Made by a program: the position numbers and the translations under genes. A DNA stretch of 64,000 bases, taken from the NCBI GenBank assembly GCA_025642065.1, contig JAODUP010000437.1, forward strand, positions 526,001 to 590,000. The letters are read 5' to 3'. This stretch comes from Paralvinella palmiformis (Eukaryota; Annelida; Polychaeta; Terebellida; Alvinellidae). Below the pieces are notes generated by a model. That model was not told the DNA's origin and searched no databases. It saw only the letters and a list, made by a program, of their open reading frames with translations. Position 1 is the stretch's first letter; each line of letters opens with the position of its first letter. Positions 1 to 11,529 of the stretch are shown here, piece after piece.

Positions 1-640
1 GTGTAAAATACTGGTTGATTTTATCATCATCTATATAGCCTTAATGGGTTTTTACCTGACTAATTGTGGCTTAATCAACGTTAAGAAACATTCTATAACC
101 AACTCGTTGTACATATAGAAACAATTTGGTACTTAGAGGTTTGGATTTGTGGTGTGTAGATCTTGATTAGATTTCGTTATTAATATCTAAAGGCTTCCGG
201 CTGTCCACTCATTATATGGGATGAATGAGTTAATTTGCTTAGATACGGCGTAGGTCACACCTGGGATATACGGCCGATGAACGATTTATTTTGGAACATA
301 TACCACAAACACAGATATGGGATAAATACTTGTTGGTGCTGACTAATTGTGTCTCGTGGAACTTTACGAAACATTGGAAAAAACATATAATTAAAACCAA
401 ATCGTTGTGGATATAGAAACAATTTAGTACTTAGAAGTTTGGATTTGTGGTGTATTTAGATCTTGGTTAGATTTTGCTATAAATATCTAAAGAATTCAGG
501 CTGTCCATTATATGACATGAATGACAGGTGAAAAGTACCTGATGAGCTGTTTAAGTATGGTGCATGCCATACCCGGGACATTGCGTCGAAGACATTTTAC
601 CTGAGGAAACATAACCGACAAACACAGATTTGGGCTATAT
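1..640 (+). repeat. Tandem pair of about 300-bp leader segments upstream of family copy 1
   Basis: Positions 1-335 and 345-640 are diverged copies of each other. Both run from ACTAATTGTG through CGTTGT.ATATAGAAAC, ACTTAGA.GTTTGGATTTG, GGCTGTCCA and ACAAACACAGAT. The same segment, once each, precedes the family relics at 12.8-13.4, 28.1 and 33.1-33.4 kb, so it belongs to the duplicated locus. Here it is doubled. No open frame of note is present. Confidence 0.6.
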
Positions 641-659
641 CCGAATCTACAACTTGGGA

Positions 660-1027
660 GTAGGAAAGTTGCAGTTTGAAGTGTAATTGATGTGATTATT
701 AATAAAGATTACAGTAGAACATTCTCCCACAGGATTATAATTGTACTTTGAATACGTTAGATGAAGAAAGTTAGAATATATGCATAGTGAACGAAAATAT
801 TTGGCTTGTGTGAACGGGAATATGTCAAAAATATTTGATACATTTGTCAAATTTACAAACATCTAAATAAAACAAAATGCTGACTGAATATTCTTATAAA
901 ATGCAGATATTCAGATTGTCGTCTATGTCGTAGCTTCATTGATTGTGTAAAACAAACTTTCGAATCGAGAGAAATGAGCAGTGTTCAGTTATATCGTAGT
1001 TGGTGTTCCATAGATGCTATGTACTAG
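660..1027 (+). pseudogene. Decayed family copy 1 (secreted six-cysteine family)
   Basis: The plus strand encodes fragments in different frames. SVIDVIINK lies near 681, and YNCTL near 737 matches DNCTV. At 801-866, CVNGNMSKIFDTFVKFTNI plus a stop matches CEEGNMSNTFDRFAKLTNT of the intact gene. At 893-1027, KCRYSDCRLCRSFIDCVK and QTFESRE match the GCHLYRRFLDCVKRSF region, with two extra cysteines. At least two frameshifts and several stops separate the pieces. No signal-peptide exon was found; it may lie before the window. The final 45-codon open piece is the best kept of all plus-strand copies. Confidence 0.6.
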
Positions 1028-1074
1028 GTGCGTCACTGGGCCTGATTCCTTTCGGTGATGTTGGTGCAAAAGAC

Positions 1075-1145
1075 GTTTTATAATAATAATAATTATAATA
1101 ATAATTATTATTATTATCATTATTAATATTATTATTATTAATTAG
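1075..1145. repeat. (AAT)n/(ATT)n simple repeat
   Basis: Imperfect AAT trinucleotides turn into ATT trinucleotides, so the tract can fold back on itself. Confidence 0.8.
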
Positions 1146-1328
1146 CTGGTGGGGTACATATTAATTATTGTTTGGTCTCTTTTTTGGAATTACATACAGT
1201 AAGTACCATTTGACATTACAACTCGCAGTAAACAATACGTCTGTCTGGTTCGACAGTATATATACAAAATTACTACTTTGACACCACAGTTTGTATTTAG
1301 CAGTAAGTTGATGTGGTTCAAAGAACAT

Positions 1329-1850
1329 CTACACATAGAACATTTCGATTCCATGTATGCTTAGTTCAGCTTCATTCTGGGTCCTAATAGCTAGGCAAGT
1401 CATACCTACTATATCAATCGTCCGAAAAGGGGCCCAACGGGCCCGGCGTCGCAGGGTGCTGTGTGAACAGGCTGAAGAGTTAGGCATTTCGTAGGCTCGC
1501 GGCGATTGAACCAACATAACAGTTTGTTGAACAAGTGACAAAATGTACACTATCTACATTTGGAAACATCCAAGATACTTAGCTAAAAACACAAAGTAGT
1601 AATACTACCCACTGGATTATTACTGGAATATCCTGAGTAGATACTATGATTTACTAAAACCTAACAGCTAATTTTCATATGTTTCCGTTCATCACTTGGT
1701 GAACGTTTATCCACGTCCAATTTAGCGTCCCTAAGTATATGCAGTTAGGTTAGGTGGGATCCAAATTAAAGCGCCTATGCGATTGATATGTTTGACTGGT
1801 AATCAAGAACAGCGGATTTAAGGCAGATCTCCGATACTGCGAAAGACATA
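1329..1850 (-). repeat. Dispersed repeat R-a, inverted copy
   Basis: The reverse complement of this stretch matches 14310-14850. Shared landmarks are the GTATCGGAGATC end, AGCGCCTATGCG/AGCGGATAGGCGC, the TAGGGACGCTAAATT part, and CTATTCGAA-CAGA-AAGCTG. Partial copies are at 10925-11180, 23880-24020 and 24690-24900. The 73-codon frame on the minus strand here is not preserved in the other copies, so I do not call it a gene. It may be a non-autonomous element or part of a duplicated locus. Confidence 0.45.
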
Positions 1851-1941
1851 TAGGGATTATAATAGCATGCCTTTAATAATTATCCCATATGAGTGTAACT
1901 TAATTACTCACAATATCTCTGCAACATGCAAAGCGTGTTTT

Positions 1942-1944
<3 letters not shown>

Positions 1945-2019
<75 letters not shown>

Positions 2020-2020
2020 C

Positions 2021-2061
<41 letters not shown>

Positions 2062-2062
2062 C
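1945..2062. repeat. (TA)n followed by (CA)n microsatellite
   Basis: About 70 bases of TA repeat, a short spacer, then about 40 bases of CA repeat. Open frames across it encode only IYIY and THTH runs. Confidence 0.95.
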
Positions 2063-2780
2063 ACAAATAAAGCTATACTTATTTCAATCTAAGCATAAAT
2101 TAAATTTCCCTACAGCGTGTGTGCGGGTGTGTATGTGTGTGCGTGTATGTGTGCGCGTGTGTGTTGGATTTACGTATGTGTAAAAATAATTATAATATCC
2201 CGTCATTTAGCTTCTCCACGTGTCTGTCTGCCTATTTTTTGGGGGGGATATTTGCGTAGTCCTCTATCTATATCTATTCACCTCTCTCTTTTCATACTCG
2301 ATAGATAACGTACTGACTTCAACATTTTACTAAGAAATATGTACTGATAACTCAAACAAGATACCCATTAAATACAATAAGCGATGCTTTTTCAACAAGT
2401 CAATACCTTTCATGAGACAACGCAATTATAATCTCCGCTGGCAACATATTCCATAAGGTAAGTATGGGTGTTACTACATTAAATACTTCCAATATTCCGA
2501 ATGGAAGATCTGAGTTTTGGGGTTGACTTGCTAATGGACACTACTTTATACGTATATTAATCTGTCATCTCAATGATAGATTTATTAGTTATTAGTAAAA
2601 ATGTTTAATGTATACTCTGCTTAACCGGAGACTAACGTAATTTTTGAATATTTGTAATCAATTTACCGATATGTAATGCAGTTATTGATAATATTTGATT
2701 TTACAATATTGTAAATTCTGGAAGAAAGTGGAGAATATAATTCCTTGTCAGGATCCAGATGTGTACCATTGGCAGACTTG
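2063..2780. other. Non-coding, diverged copy of 30.37-30.8 kb and part of 21.6-22.0 kb
   Basis: The stretch around 2305-2390 (ACGTACTGACTTCAACATTTTAC, then AACAAGATACCCATTAAATA in two pieces) aligns with 30490-30580. The stretch near 2520-2720 resembles 21560-21960. No coding potential is visible. Confidence 0.4.
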
Positions 2781-2782
2781 TG

Positions 2783-2791
2783 ATATATATA

Positions 2792-2866
<75 letters not shown>

Positions 2867-2926
2867 TAAATATATTAATATAAATATTATAATATTATTA
2901 TTAGGCTGCCTTATATATCTCATTCA

Positions 2927-2958
<32 letters not shown>
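2783..2958. repeat. (TA)n and (ATC)n microsatellites
   Basis: About 90 bases of TA-type repeat at 2783-2870 and a perfect ATC run at about 2929-2958. Confidence 0.9.
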
Positions 2959-2959
2959 T

Positions 2960-4480
2960 AGTTTAAACAACGCTAATTAATGATAGAGTTCATTAGAAAT
3001 AAATATCATTTTCTTTGAATACATAAAATATCAACATCAGTATTATGATTAACAACAGTAATAGGAGTAATGGAACGAAATAAATTGCATTTTAAAAATA
3101 ATGATTTTCCTATAACAATCTGATATTGGTTGTAATAGTCGGACATTCGGGAAAAATTGTTTATTTATGAACCCGTTAAATACAATCAATACTAGGTTTA
3201 GATTCGATGCCATTCAATAATTGTACGGACAAATCAGAAAGAATATATTATTTGTATATATTGTTTGGCATAGTATTGCTTCAACGTAAGTGACTGAATG
3301 TTATTTCCTCGATCTTCTATTTTTAGGTTTAGTATAACTGTCTGGTGATATTGGCTCAAACTCAAAGAAAAAGACGGTGAAGTAATAAGTATGGATGTGG
3401 CTGTATGTTGTTAAGTAGGTGTGTGGGTGTGTGCTTGTTATTGCCATATATGGCAGTATACTCGTGAAATTTGAGTATATAAGTAATACATACAGCGTAT
3501 AACCGATGAATATTTATGAACATGAAGAACCAGTCTCAAGCTTGTATCTTGATGAGATGTTTGATGTCACAATAACGAGATAATTATGCATTTAATAGCG
3601 TACTTTATATGATATATTGGATAACGGAACAGCCTTTCTACTAAGTTGAATACAAATAAGCCATTTATCCTAATAATGGACTGCTCAGTGTATTGATGGG
3701 GTATAATAAATGACCACGATAAGGACATTATTAAGCTGCTGAGTTTTAGTATCGTTTAATTAATTACTCGTTGTTATTCATCCATTGTCATTTCACAAAC
3801 TCCACTCTACATTACGTCTACATCCAATTACGTTTGATATATAGGAAAACCTTGATTGAATAGTGTTTAAAGTTCATTAAATAAAATAAATATATGTGTG
3901 ATATAACTCTTCTTTATTTATGATCAGTGTCATATAGGTATTCTTCTGTGGTTTCTTTTGCGGTATGTTAGTCAATTAATCAAGAAATTAAGTAACCAGG
4001 TGTGAGACCACTCATGTTATAGGTTCATAATATATTATAGTGATTATAAAACATATTTGTTGTACCTTTTGTGGTCTTTCTCGGTTCAGGTCAAATAGGC
4101 TACATTTGTGTGAACGTGTTGCTACGGAAGAGAGTAATTATTTAACATGTGATTTATATTTTTGCAGATGGAGATATTTTGGCTGTAAAAGGATAGCTAA
4201 AAGATTATAACAGCACAATTTTAACGTGTACTTATCTAAATTAACGAATGTCACTGAACCTTAAGCTAAGTAGAGATATCATATATTTATAGCGACCTAA
4301 TAAGTTTTTGTTTCACCTAGGTGGTTGTCACACCTGGGACACATGGAGCTGAGGTGATGTTATAGGGAAACTTCTCAGGAGACATTATGGTTTATTGAAA
4401 GTTTGCGAGATATCGTTTACCAGATAGAGCGATATGAGGGGAACATTAATAACGTTAATATTACGTCAACGAAATTACTG
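2960..4480. other. Non-coding; 3.84-4.38 kb duplicated at 14.88-15.40 kb
   Basis: Both copies share TTGATTGAATAGT.TTTAA, the GGTGTGA.ACACTCAT part, TTTGTTGT, GAAGAGAGTAATT and CACCT.GGTGGT.GTCACACCTG. Each has a candidate acceptor (TATATTTTTGCAG at 4168 and CATCTTTGTCAG at 15207), but the sequence behind it is not open in a shared frame. I see no supported gene. Confidence 0.4.
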
Positions 4481-4514
<34 letters not shown>

Positions 4515-4740
4515 CTATATCTATTTACCTATCTATCTACCTATCTATCTATTTATCTCTCTAGCTATCTAGCTATCTAGCTATCTATCAATCTATCTAT
4601 ATCTATGCAGTGTGTGTGCGTGAGCGCTCGCTCGCTCGCGGTCATGTATGCGTAAATGTGTATCTGTGTATATGTTTGTCAGTGTATGGTGATGATGATG
4701 ATCATGATGATGATGATGATAATAATAATAATAATACTAA
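4481..4740. repeat. (TATC)n and (GAT)n/(AAT)n simple repeats
   Basis: Imperfect ATCT tetranucleotides at 4481-4606, then GT-rich sequence, then GATGAT and AATAAT runs near 4688-4742. Confidence 0.9.
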
Positions 4741-6370
4741 TAATGTCTATTTAATAAAGCGTTCTTACTAGCAGGAGCTAATCAAAGGCATCTATAGTGA
4801 TATCCTAGATAAGATGTAGGTAAGAACCCGATAAGACATTTGGAAGGTTAACATTATTTAATAGTAATAGCAGGATTCAATAAGTGACACTATTGCCAAA
4901 TAGTTAAGAAAAGTACACATTTGAAGAGACAATACTGATGTTGTTTTATGACACGATCAAGTACAATTAATAATCATTCATTAATATGTTATCACATTAA
5001 ATAGGATGTGTGTGTTAGATAATTCTAGGAAGTTATTCCCATTATTTGCTGATAGGGCAGGTTAATGGACGCAGTTTATTATTATAATGGATAAAACGGG
5101 TAAGTTATTTGATAGACTAAATGTTAATATGATGAATTAAATCCAATCGCTCATAATTTTAAACACGGTGACTGTGTTTCTCACAATGAAATATATGTAC
5201 ACATAATGCTATTTTGTTAATCTTTCTTTTAAAAATTTGATTCAATTAGTGAGCAATTTAAGAAATAAGTTACTTTTCTCACGTGTTCTCCGTTTTCAGG
5301 TAATAGTGATTAAACAATGGTATATTGAAATGATATGTTTTGCTATTTTGCGAAGTTAATCGAGCTACTAAAAATCATGTGATAAACGTCTTAAGCAGTT
5401 TCAGGTTACGTCATAGAACTTCTTTTATGAAAATCAATATTTCATTCAAATTCTATATGCTGCAAAAGCTATAACAATGTTAATGGATGAAAACTATATA
5501 ATTAAAGCTATTAAATGCTTAAGCCAAAACTTTATAATTTTGCAGAATTAGAAAACAATGTTTTTAGGGATTAATTGTGGTAGATGTTATAACATAATTC
5601 TAATCTCTATTTCAATTCGATAGTAGTGTAACGTGTTTTGTGCCAATTAAAACAAATAAATAATAATCTGTGGAGTATAACTCCAAGTTTCTTCTTTTAC
5701 TCTCCCCTTTATTCTAGTAATTAGCCCCGATGGCAAGGTGTATATAAATTAACCTGTATATGTTTGGTCTGTTTTGCGATACCAGATTAATCAGTCAAGA
5801 CAATAATTGCAAAATATAACTTGATTACGATTCTTTGTTGAGCCGATTAAGATTCCATGTTGTCGCCGCTATCTATCAGGTTACAGCTGTGTTTCTCACA
5901 ATGTAATATATGTACACATAATGCTCTTTTGTTAATCTATCTTTTTATCTGAATCAATTAGTGAACAAACGTCATAAAACGACTCTGATATAGTATGGTA
6001 CACTGAGCAAAGCTGATACCGTGTGATGACATTAGTTGATGTCACAAACCTAGTTTGGTGAATGTTACCTGTCTTTCACGCGATTTAAATCATGTTGATG
6101 ACATTGTTTGGGAGCCAAATAAATGTTATACAAGTGTGTGTGAGTGCGTGTGTGTGCATATATGTATGTATAAGCATGTACATGTAGGGCTATGTGCGCA
6201 CGAATATGCGCGCATGCGAGCGAGCTGAATTACATCAATGGTTCATATGGTTAAATTATCACAGATTATCATAACTTGTTGGTGTCCATATCTAGAAATA
6301 CAATCAACCTGATTACGATTCCTAGATGAGGCGATTAAGATTCCATTTTGTCGCCATCTGTTAGGTTACT
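4741..6370. other. Non-coding segment duplicated at 22.1-23.3 and 28.6-29.3 kb
   Basis: A block of about 60 bases around CTGTGTTTCTCACAATG occurs twice inside this stretch, at 5170 and 5885. From 5560 to 6360 the order of landmarks follows 22560-23330 and 28730-29340: TTTCAA...GATAGT, GTTTGGTGAATGTT, a GT-rich run, TTGGTG.C.ATATCT, and TACTTCTT. These are diverged copies of one duplicated segment. Confidence 0.45.
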
Positions 6371-6371
6371 T

Positions 6372-6455
6372 CTTTATAAGGGAATATAAAAGGGGATATA
6401 TAAGGGGATTTATAAGGAGCTATATAAGGGAATATATAAGGGGATATATTAGGGG
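6372..6455 (+). repeat. Minisatellite of about 14 bp, unit GGGGATATATAA
   Basis: About six imperfect units of AAGGGGATATATA sit directly before the relic ORF at 6446. The homologous sites at 23.34 and 29.35 kb hold only one unit, so the expansion is local. Confidence 0.8.
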
Positions 6456-6592
6456 ATATATTCAACATCAACGTGGATCTGTAGGATGGTAAGATTGTTG
6501 TTATCAGAGAATGCCATATAACATTACACAGAAAACTGATGACGGAAACTCTTGTTCTAGAGTTCGTAATACGTCAGAAAAACCATATTGAT
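6446..6592 (+). pseudogene. Relic of the 23.3-kb cysteine ORF family
   Basis: The frame reads IQHQRGS then a stop, and after a gap TDDGNSCSRVRNTSEK. It aligns with IQYQRGF and TEDGNHCTRVCKTSER at 23.36-23.50 kb. One stop and loss of two of four cysteines suggest decay. Confidence 0.5.
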
Positions 6593-7084
6593 TTTATATG
6601 ATATCATACGAGATTTTGTCTCTTATCTTATATCAGATGTCTTAGGTAATTTATGTTAAAGTTTTAAAGTTCGTAAAATGTAACTATTGTCACTCATATG
6701 GATATTTATTTTATTTTATTTTTGTTTTCGGTATTATCATTATTCCTTTTCTTCTCAAAGAAAAAGCAATTGTTGTTATAGAAAGAGGATCTGGATTTTA
6801 GTATTAATGTATAAGAACTGTATTATATATTGTTTTGTTTGATGCAACAAATAATTAATATACTTTTCTATTTTTTGATTGTTCAGATTAATGCCTCATT
6901 ATGAATGTTTGCAAAAGAGGAAGATTTATGTGATAGTTCAGGAAAAGAAAAAACCTTTAATTAATATACCAACCGTATCCATTTTTGCTTCTGTAGAGTT
7001 AATTAAACGTGAATAATTATCTTTCTGATCTAAAATGAAACACATTTCTGAAAAATGTAGCACTCAAACGAAAATCTATTATCT

Positions 7085-7180
7085 GTCGCAGATTTCGGCT
7101 GCCGGTTGGTAGATCTGGGCCCAGATTTGAGGACCGATGGCAAGACCAGCTGACAAACGGCAGTCCACGAGCTACAAAGC
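7085..7180 (+). repeat. Dispersed repeat R-b, copy 1
   Basis: GCAGAT..CGGC.G..GGT and GACGGC/GATGGCAAGACCAGCTGACA with GGCAGTCCA.GAGC are shared with 16197-16300. The sequence is GC-richer than its surroundings. A short mobile-element fragment is likely. Confidence 0.45.
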
Positions 7181-7202
7181 CACATCGGCGCTCCAGATAT
7201 AT

Positions 7203-7270
7203 AATTAAGTGTTTGTGTTGATCTTAAATATTAAATCTTTCAGTCAGCATCCGTAATGTTAATATTAATA
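7203..7270. repeat. Exact 68-bp repeat, copy 1 (copy 2 at 10395-10462)
   Basis: The two copies read identically from AATTAAGTGTTTGTG to AATGTTAATATTAATA. The sequence contains CTTTCAG, a possible splice acceptor. Other duplicated segments in the window are clearly diverged, so this identity stands out. Confidence 0.85.
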
Positions 7271-7279
7271 ACAATAACA

Positions 7280-8257
7280 ATTTATGAAAAAGCCTAACTA
7301 TCAGGAATTATTGAAAAGTTATGAACAGTGATATTGAAATAGGAAATTTGAATCCAAACTTAAGTTTTTAGAAATGATCGAAATTGTCACGAGAAGACTC
7401 ACTTCTAGTATCTGTCACCAGAGGGACTCACAGCACTAACAAATTTTGTGTCCTAAAATTAACTAGAAATAACTAGTTATAACATAAAAGGTGTATATTT
7501 AATGACAGCGTAAACGTAGAATACTTCTAATACTTTTTAAAAGCGGCTGCTGCAGTTTTACATCGTATGATTAATCTATTACCTTATTATTTCCCAAATA
7601 GTAACCGTGTTAACTGATGTGCTAAAACCGCACTTTTCTCTCTAACAATTCTTGTTATTCCTAGGTAATAATTATATGGTACAAATACGTTGCTTTATTA
7701 CCACTATTACTCCAATCATTCATTGATGCATTATTACAAGTACGGACCGCATGTCAATGTGTAGCCTATTTTATTTTGGTATGGTAGTACGCATTTCTAA
7801 GGCTAATACGAAGCTTATTATTAACGGATAATATTTGTATCACCCGGATTAGACTTATGCAATATGGGAGAATTTACCCAAATAATGAACAAGCATCGGA
7901 TTCTCTGGTGGAATTATTCAGCTTTCTATGAATCCAGAACATTTATCAATGCTATATGATGGTGATATATGAAACATAGTAGTAGTTTTTTTATTATTAT
8001 GGAACTATCTTAGTTGCACAAGCAATAGAAGGAATTGAACAATAGAGATTTAAATGTATAGAATTAGAGATAATACGGTATTCTCTATTGAAAAGAAAGA
8101 TATGGTTATATATTTGTTTGATGATTTAGTTATACACGCTGTATTGAAGAAGGTATATACCACCTTTTTTTAATGTGGATGCAAATTTGTCGCATTCAAT
8201 TCTTATCATCATTTTCTTAGGCAAATTTAATATTACACGATATCACGATTTTTACTT

Positions 8258-8260
<3 letters not shown>
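7280..8260. other. No gene seen
   Basis: A+T-rich sequence with scattered stops in all frames; no repeat family recognised. Confidence 0.4.
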
Positions 8261-8261
<1 letters not shown>

Positions 8262-8325
<64 letters not shown>

Positions 8326-8336
8326 TATATATATAT
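8262..8336. repeat. (TA)n microsatellite
   Basis: About 70 bases of TA repeat. Confidence 0.95.
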
Positions 8337-8739
8337 CCTAATAACACCATTTATATTATAATCCGACTTCCGCATCATGTTTGTTTTTAATAACTAAGAA
8401 TTTTCCGTGTTGTAGTTTTATTCTCTTATATCGAATGCACAATCAAATATGGCTAGGGCTAGAACCAGCTTCTCTCTGATTCTCACTCTCTCACAGATAT
8501 GCTCTGTCTAACAAAGGCCATGGCCTGTAGATTTAAGTGAAATAATATTTCGGTTGAAACTTTGTAGCGGTTTCCCGAGAAATACTTTCATGGGAATCGA
8601 ATGAATTATCCTCATGCATATGTACCACTGTAGATCAGAACACGTGACTCTCACCTTATTTATAGAAATTATAAACGATGCTAAAATATGACAATCACCA
8701 GCTTTGTATTAAATACTCCAGTTAAAACTGCTGACGAAT

Positions 8740-9098
8740 CGACTGTAACTCTTTTGTCATTTTGGACTCAGATACAAAGCGGTTATTCCTAAGGTCTGAC
8801 TTCACCAGATGGAAACGTGGTTATAACAATATAAACAAGAAGCGTTAGCTTATACTTTTTTAAAACCTTCTTTGTGAATATTACAGTACATTTGCTCCCA
8901 GGAGCCCCATATTTTAAGAAAATGGCTGAAGTAAATTTCATAATAAGAAGAATTGCAGATCTATGTCATATTTATCTGGAAGTTAATTATTTAAGTGAAG
9001 CATTATTTATAATATATTTCTCTCTAGCCCGAGTTTCCTTGCCACGTTCCAAATAATATATGACTCGCAAAGAAATTATCGTGTGAGGTACGGAGTAA
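8740..9098. other. Upstream flank of the 112-codon ORF, duplicated at 24.5-25.1 kb
   Basis: TTTGGACTCAGATACA-AAGCGG and CCTAAGGTCTGA at 8760-8800 match TTGGCCCAGACACAGAGCGG and CTGTAGTCTGA at 24530-24565. The flank was copied together with the ORF. A 60-codon frame at 8874-9056 is not preserved in the other copy. Confidence 0.45.
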
Positions 9099-9437
9099 AT
9101 GGACATTAAAACAGCTATTAATTCAACTAATCGCTCCATTATTCTTCATTTTAAAAGAAAGCCATCAGAGTTAAATCTATTATCACGAAACACATATAAA
9201 TGTATTGTTATCAATGTTCCTCGTGGATACAATAGAGGGTTTTATGGCTACAGACGTGCATTCTTCAGTCCTTTTTTTCATATTCGCAACAATTTGAGTA
9301 ATCCTTTCCAAGTTTCTAAACAAAGTTCATCACGTGTCATCGTTTGTCATATATATCAATTCAGTGGATTTCCGAAACGAATAAATCTCAGCAATGACAG
9401 ATCATTAGAATGTCAACATGAAATAAAATATTGTTGA
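9099..9437 (+). CDS. 112-codon ORF of unknown function with two decayed relatives
   Basis: It starts with ATG (MDIKTAINSTNRSI) and ends at TGA. It is rich in Arg, Asn and Ser, has three cysteines, no signal peptide and no membrane segment. Middle motifs are IVINVPRGYNRGFYGYRRAF. Relics at 25.12-25.33 kb (IVIMVPHDYHRRCYGYERAF) and 25.42-25.61 kb (MDIHIAILSQ) keep pieces of the same reading frame, which is mild evidence that the frame was once coding. No family recognised. It could be an exon, a small protein or part of an element copied with the segment. Chance cannot be excluded in such A+T-rich DNA. Confidence 0.4.
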   Translation: MDIKTAINSTNRSIILHFKRKPSELNLLSRNTYKCIVINVPRGYNRGFYGYRRAFFSPFFHIRNNLSNPFQVSKQSSSRVIVCHIYQFSGFPKRINLSNDRSLECQHEIKYC

Positions 9438-9439
9438 TA

Positions 9440-10550
9440 TCATCTATCTTAATGCCATTTTTCTCCACATATCTTTTTTTAAATATAACAAATTAGAATA
9501 TATTCAACAGTATATGCAGCTCTGGTAATAACCTTTACATAATATTCTGTCATACTGAGTTGTCACTGAAGATATAATAGAATCCGCATCACGAATGAGA
9601 TTGATTTGCTAAAACAATAGGAACTGAAATTATGACGTAAATCTCTTTTAATTTAAAGTACAAACCAAAGTATAACCTGAATAATTATATTGTATAATTA
9701 AATGTAAACTGATATAAGAGCTACAATATTTAATAATTGGCATGGGCTAAAATATACTTTCTTCAAACATTCTAATCTTTTAATAATTCCGAGATAATCT
9801 TGACAAATTATATATATTTACCTATACTGATCTACATTTGAGTAAAGGAATATATCTTGAGTTTTAAAGTGTTAACGAAACAACTACATAAAACTGACCA
9901 AACAACAATGCATAATGCTTACATATTTTGTTAATTTGTGAAATAATTCAAAGCGTTAAATTTACAGCTTAGGCAAACACAATACCAATATTACACTTAT
10001 GAATACTTTGTGTAAACTCAATTTGACAATGTGGTTACAGTATTGTTTGCGTCAGGATCATGACCCACTTGGTATGTTGAAGGGAATTGTTTGTGATTAA
10101 AAATTGGATATACGAGCCATACTGTAAATGATTGCTGGATAACATAAACAGTTGAGAAGGCATCCCCAAAATGCAATTAATGACATTAGCACATGATTGG
10201 AAGCTAACATTAACAGCCTGTATTTAATGTTGTTAGTAAAGTTTATAATGTCCGTTTGATTAGACTGAATTAAATAATTTTCTATCTGTGAACTCATTCA
10301 CACTAAACGGTAAAGGAGTTAATTTTGTTTTTATCAGTCGGCTGTAACAATGTGAACATTATTGTAGAACGAGAACGCTCTGATTACACAACAAAATTAA
10401 GTGTTTGTGTTGATCTTAAATATTAAATCTTTCAGTCAGCATCCGTAATGTTAATATTAATATAGCTCAATTATTAAGTGAAATATAATTCATACTCGTC
10501 CGCGGTATATTACGCAAAGAGAGATAACTGGTTTTGAATAATATAATATT
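9440..10550. other. No gene seen; holds copy 2 of the 68-bp repeat at 10395-10462
   Basis: A+T-rich sequence with no recognised gene. The second exact copy of the 7203-7270 repeat lies here. Confidence 0.5.
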
Positions 10551-10672
10551 ACATGATTCTACTTATATATATATATATGGGGTTATCTGCGAAAACCATA
10601 CAACACCAGAGGCTCTTATTAATGGAAGATGAACAGGAGCCAATGTACCCGATACTCTTTCTCTCTTCGACA

Positions 10673-10676
10673 CACA

Positions 10677-10762
<86 letters not shown>
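10673..10762. repeat. (CA)n microsatellite
   Basis: About 90 bases of CA repeat with one break. Three long frames crossing it (HTHT or VCVC) are artefacts. Confidence 0.95.
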
Positions 10763-10763
<1 letters not shown>

Positions 10764-10924
10764 ATATAGATACGCACAAACACACACGCGTGCACACGCT
10801 TCCATATATAGATAGTTTATACAACATAACATTATCATGTGTTGAACTGAAACTGTGCGCAAAGAGCTGATAAAAAGCATACATTTACATCCTGATCGGA
10901 TAACAACTTGACGTTCAACTGACA

Positions 10925-11180
10925 CTGTTATGTTGGTTAGAGCGCCGAGAGTTCATGAAAGCACACATTTTTGGTGGCGAACCTATTGGACATCTATCCA
11001 TGTGGTTGGTATAGTTTGGATTTGTTTAGCTATTCGAACCCAGAGTGGAGCTGGGATCAGCATCTGTGGCATCGGAATAATTGTACGTATAGGTGACCCT
11101 TGAGCTACAGTAAATTTCTGCTGATTGTATACTGTGGTGTCAAGGTATTTATCTTGTATATATGTTAACATACCATTGAA
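10925..11180 (+). repeat. Dispersed repeat R-a, partial copy
   Basis: GTTATGTTGGTTA, GGATTTGTTTAGCTATTCGAA and CAGAGTGGAGCTG match 14665-14830 and the reverse of 1340-1420. Confidence 0.45.
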
Positions 11181-11529
11181 CCACATGCACGTGTTTTTAA
11201 CTGCGAGCTGTGTTGTCAAATAATACGTTTTTATTTGCTTACGCTTTTTGTGCATAGTTTATATAAACAACTTTCCAGTGGGCGTGACATATTTGCCCCT
11301 AAGAAACGGAGATTAGCTGAATCCCACAGGCTGATGAGTAGTCCAGACATATATAGGTCTACGAATGTATAGATGTGTACTTTTTTGTATGCACAAATTC
11401 AACTATGTATTGATTTAAGTATGTTTAGATTAATGAAGGTACAAGTTTTAAAGGATGTATAGTTGTTTTTAATGTTATGAGCCAGTGCCAACATATATAT
11501 GTATCCCCCCAAAAAAACACGCACAATAA

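Noticed and set aside
1329..1550. 73-codon minus frame
   Set aside because: Lies in repeat R-a and is not kept in the other copies.
10549..10925. 105-120 codon frames on both strands
   Set aside because: CA repeat crossing; open in sense and antisense.
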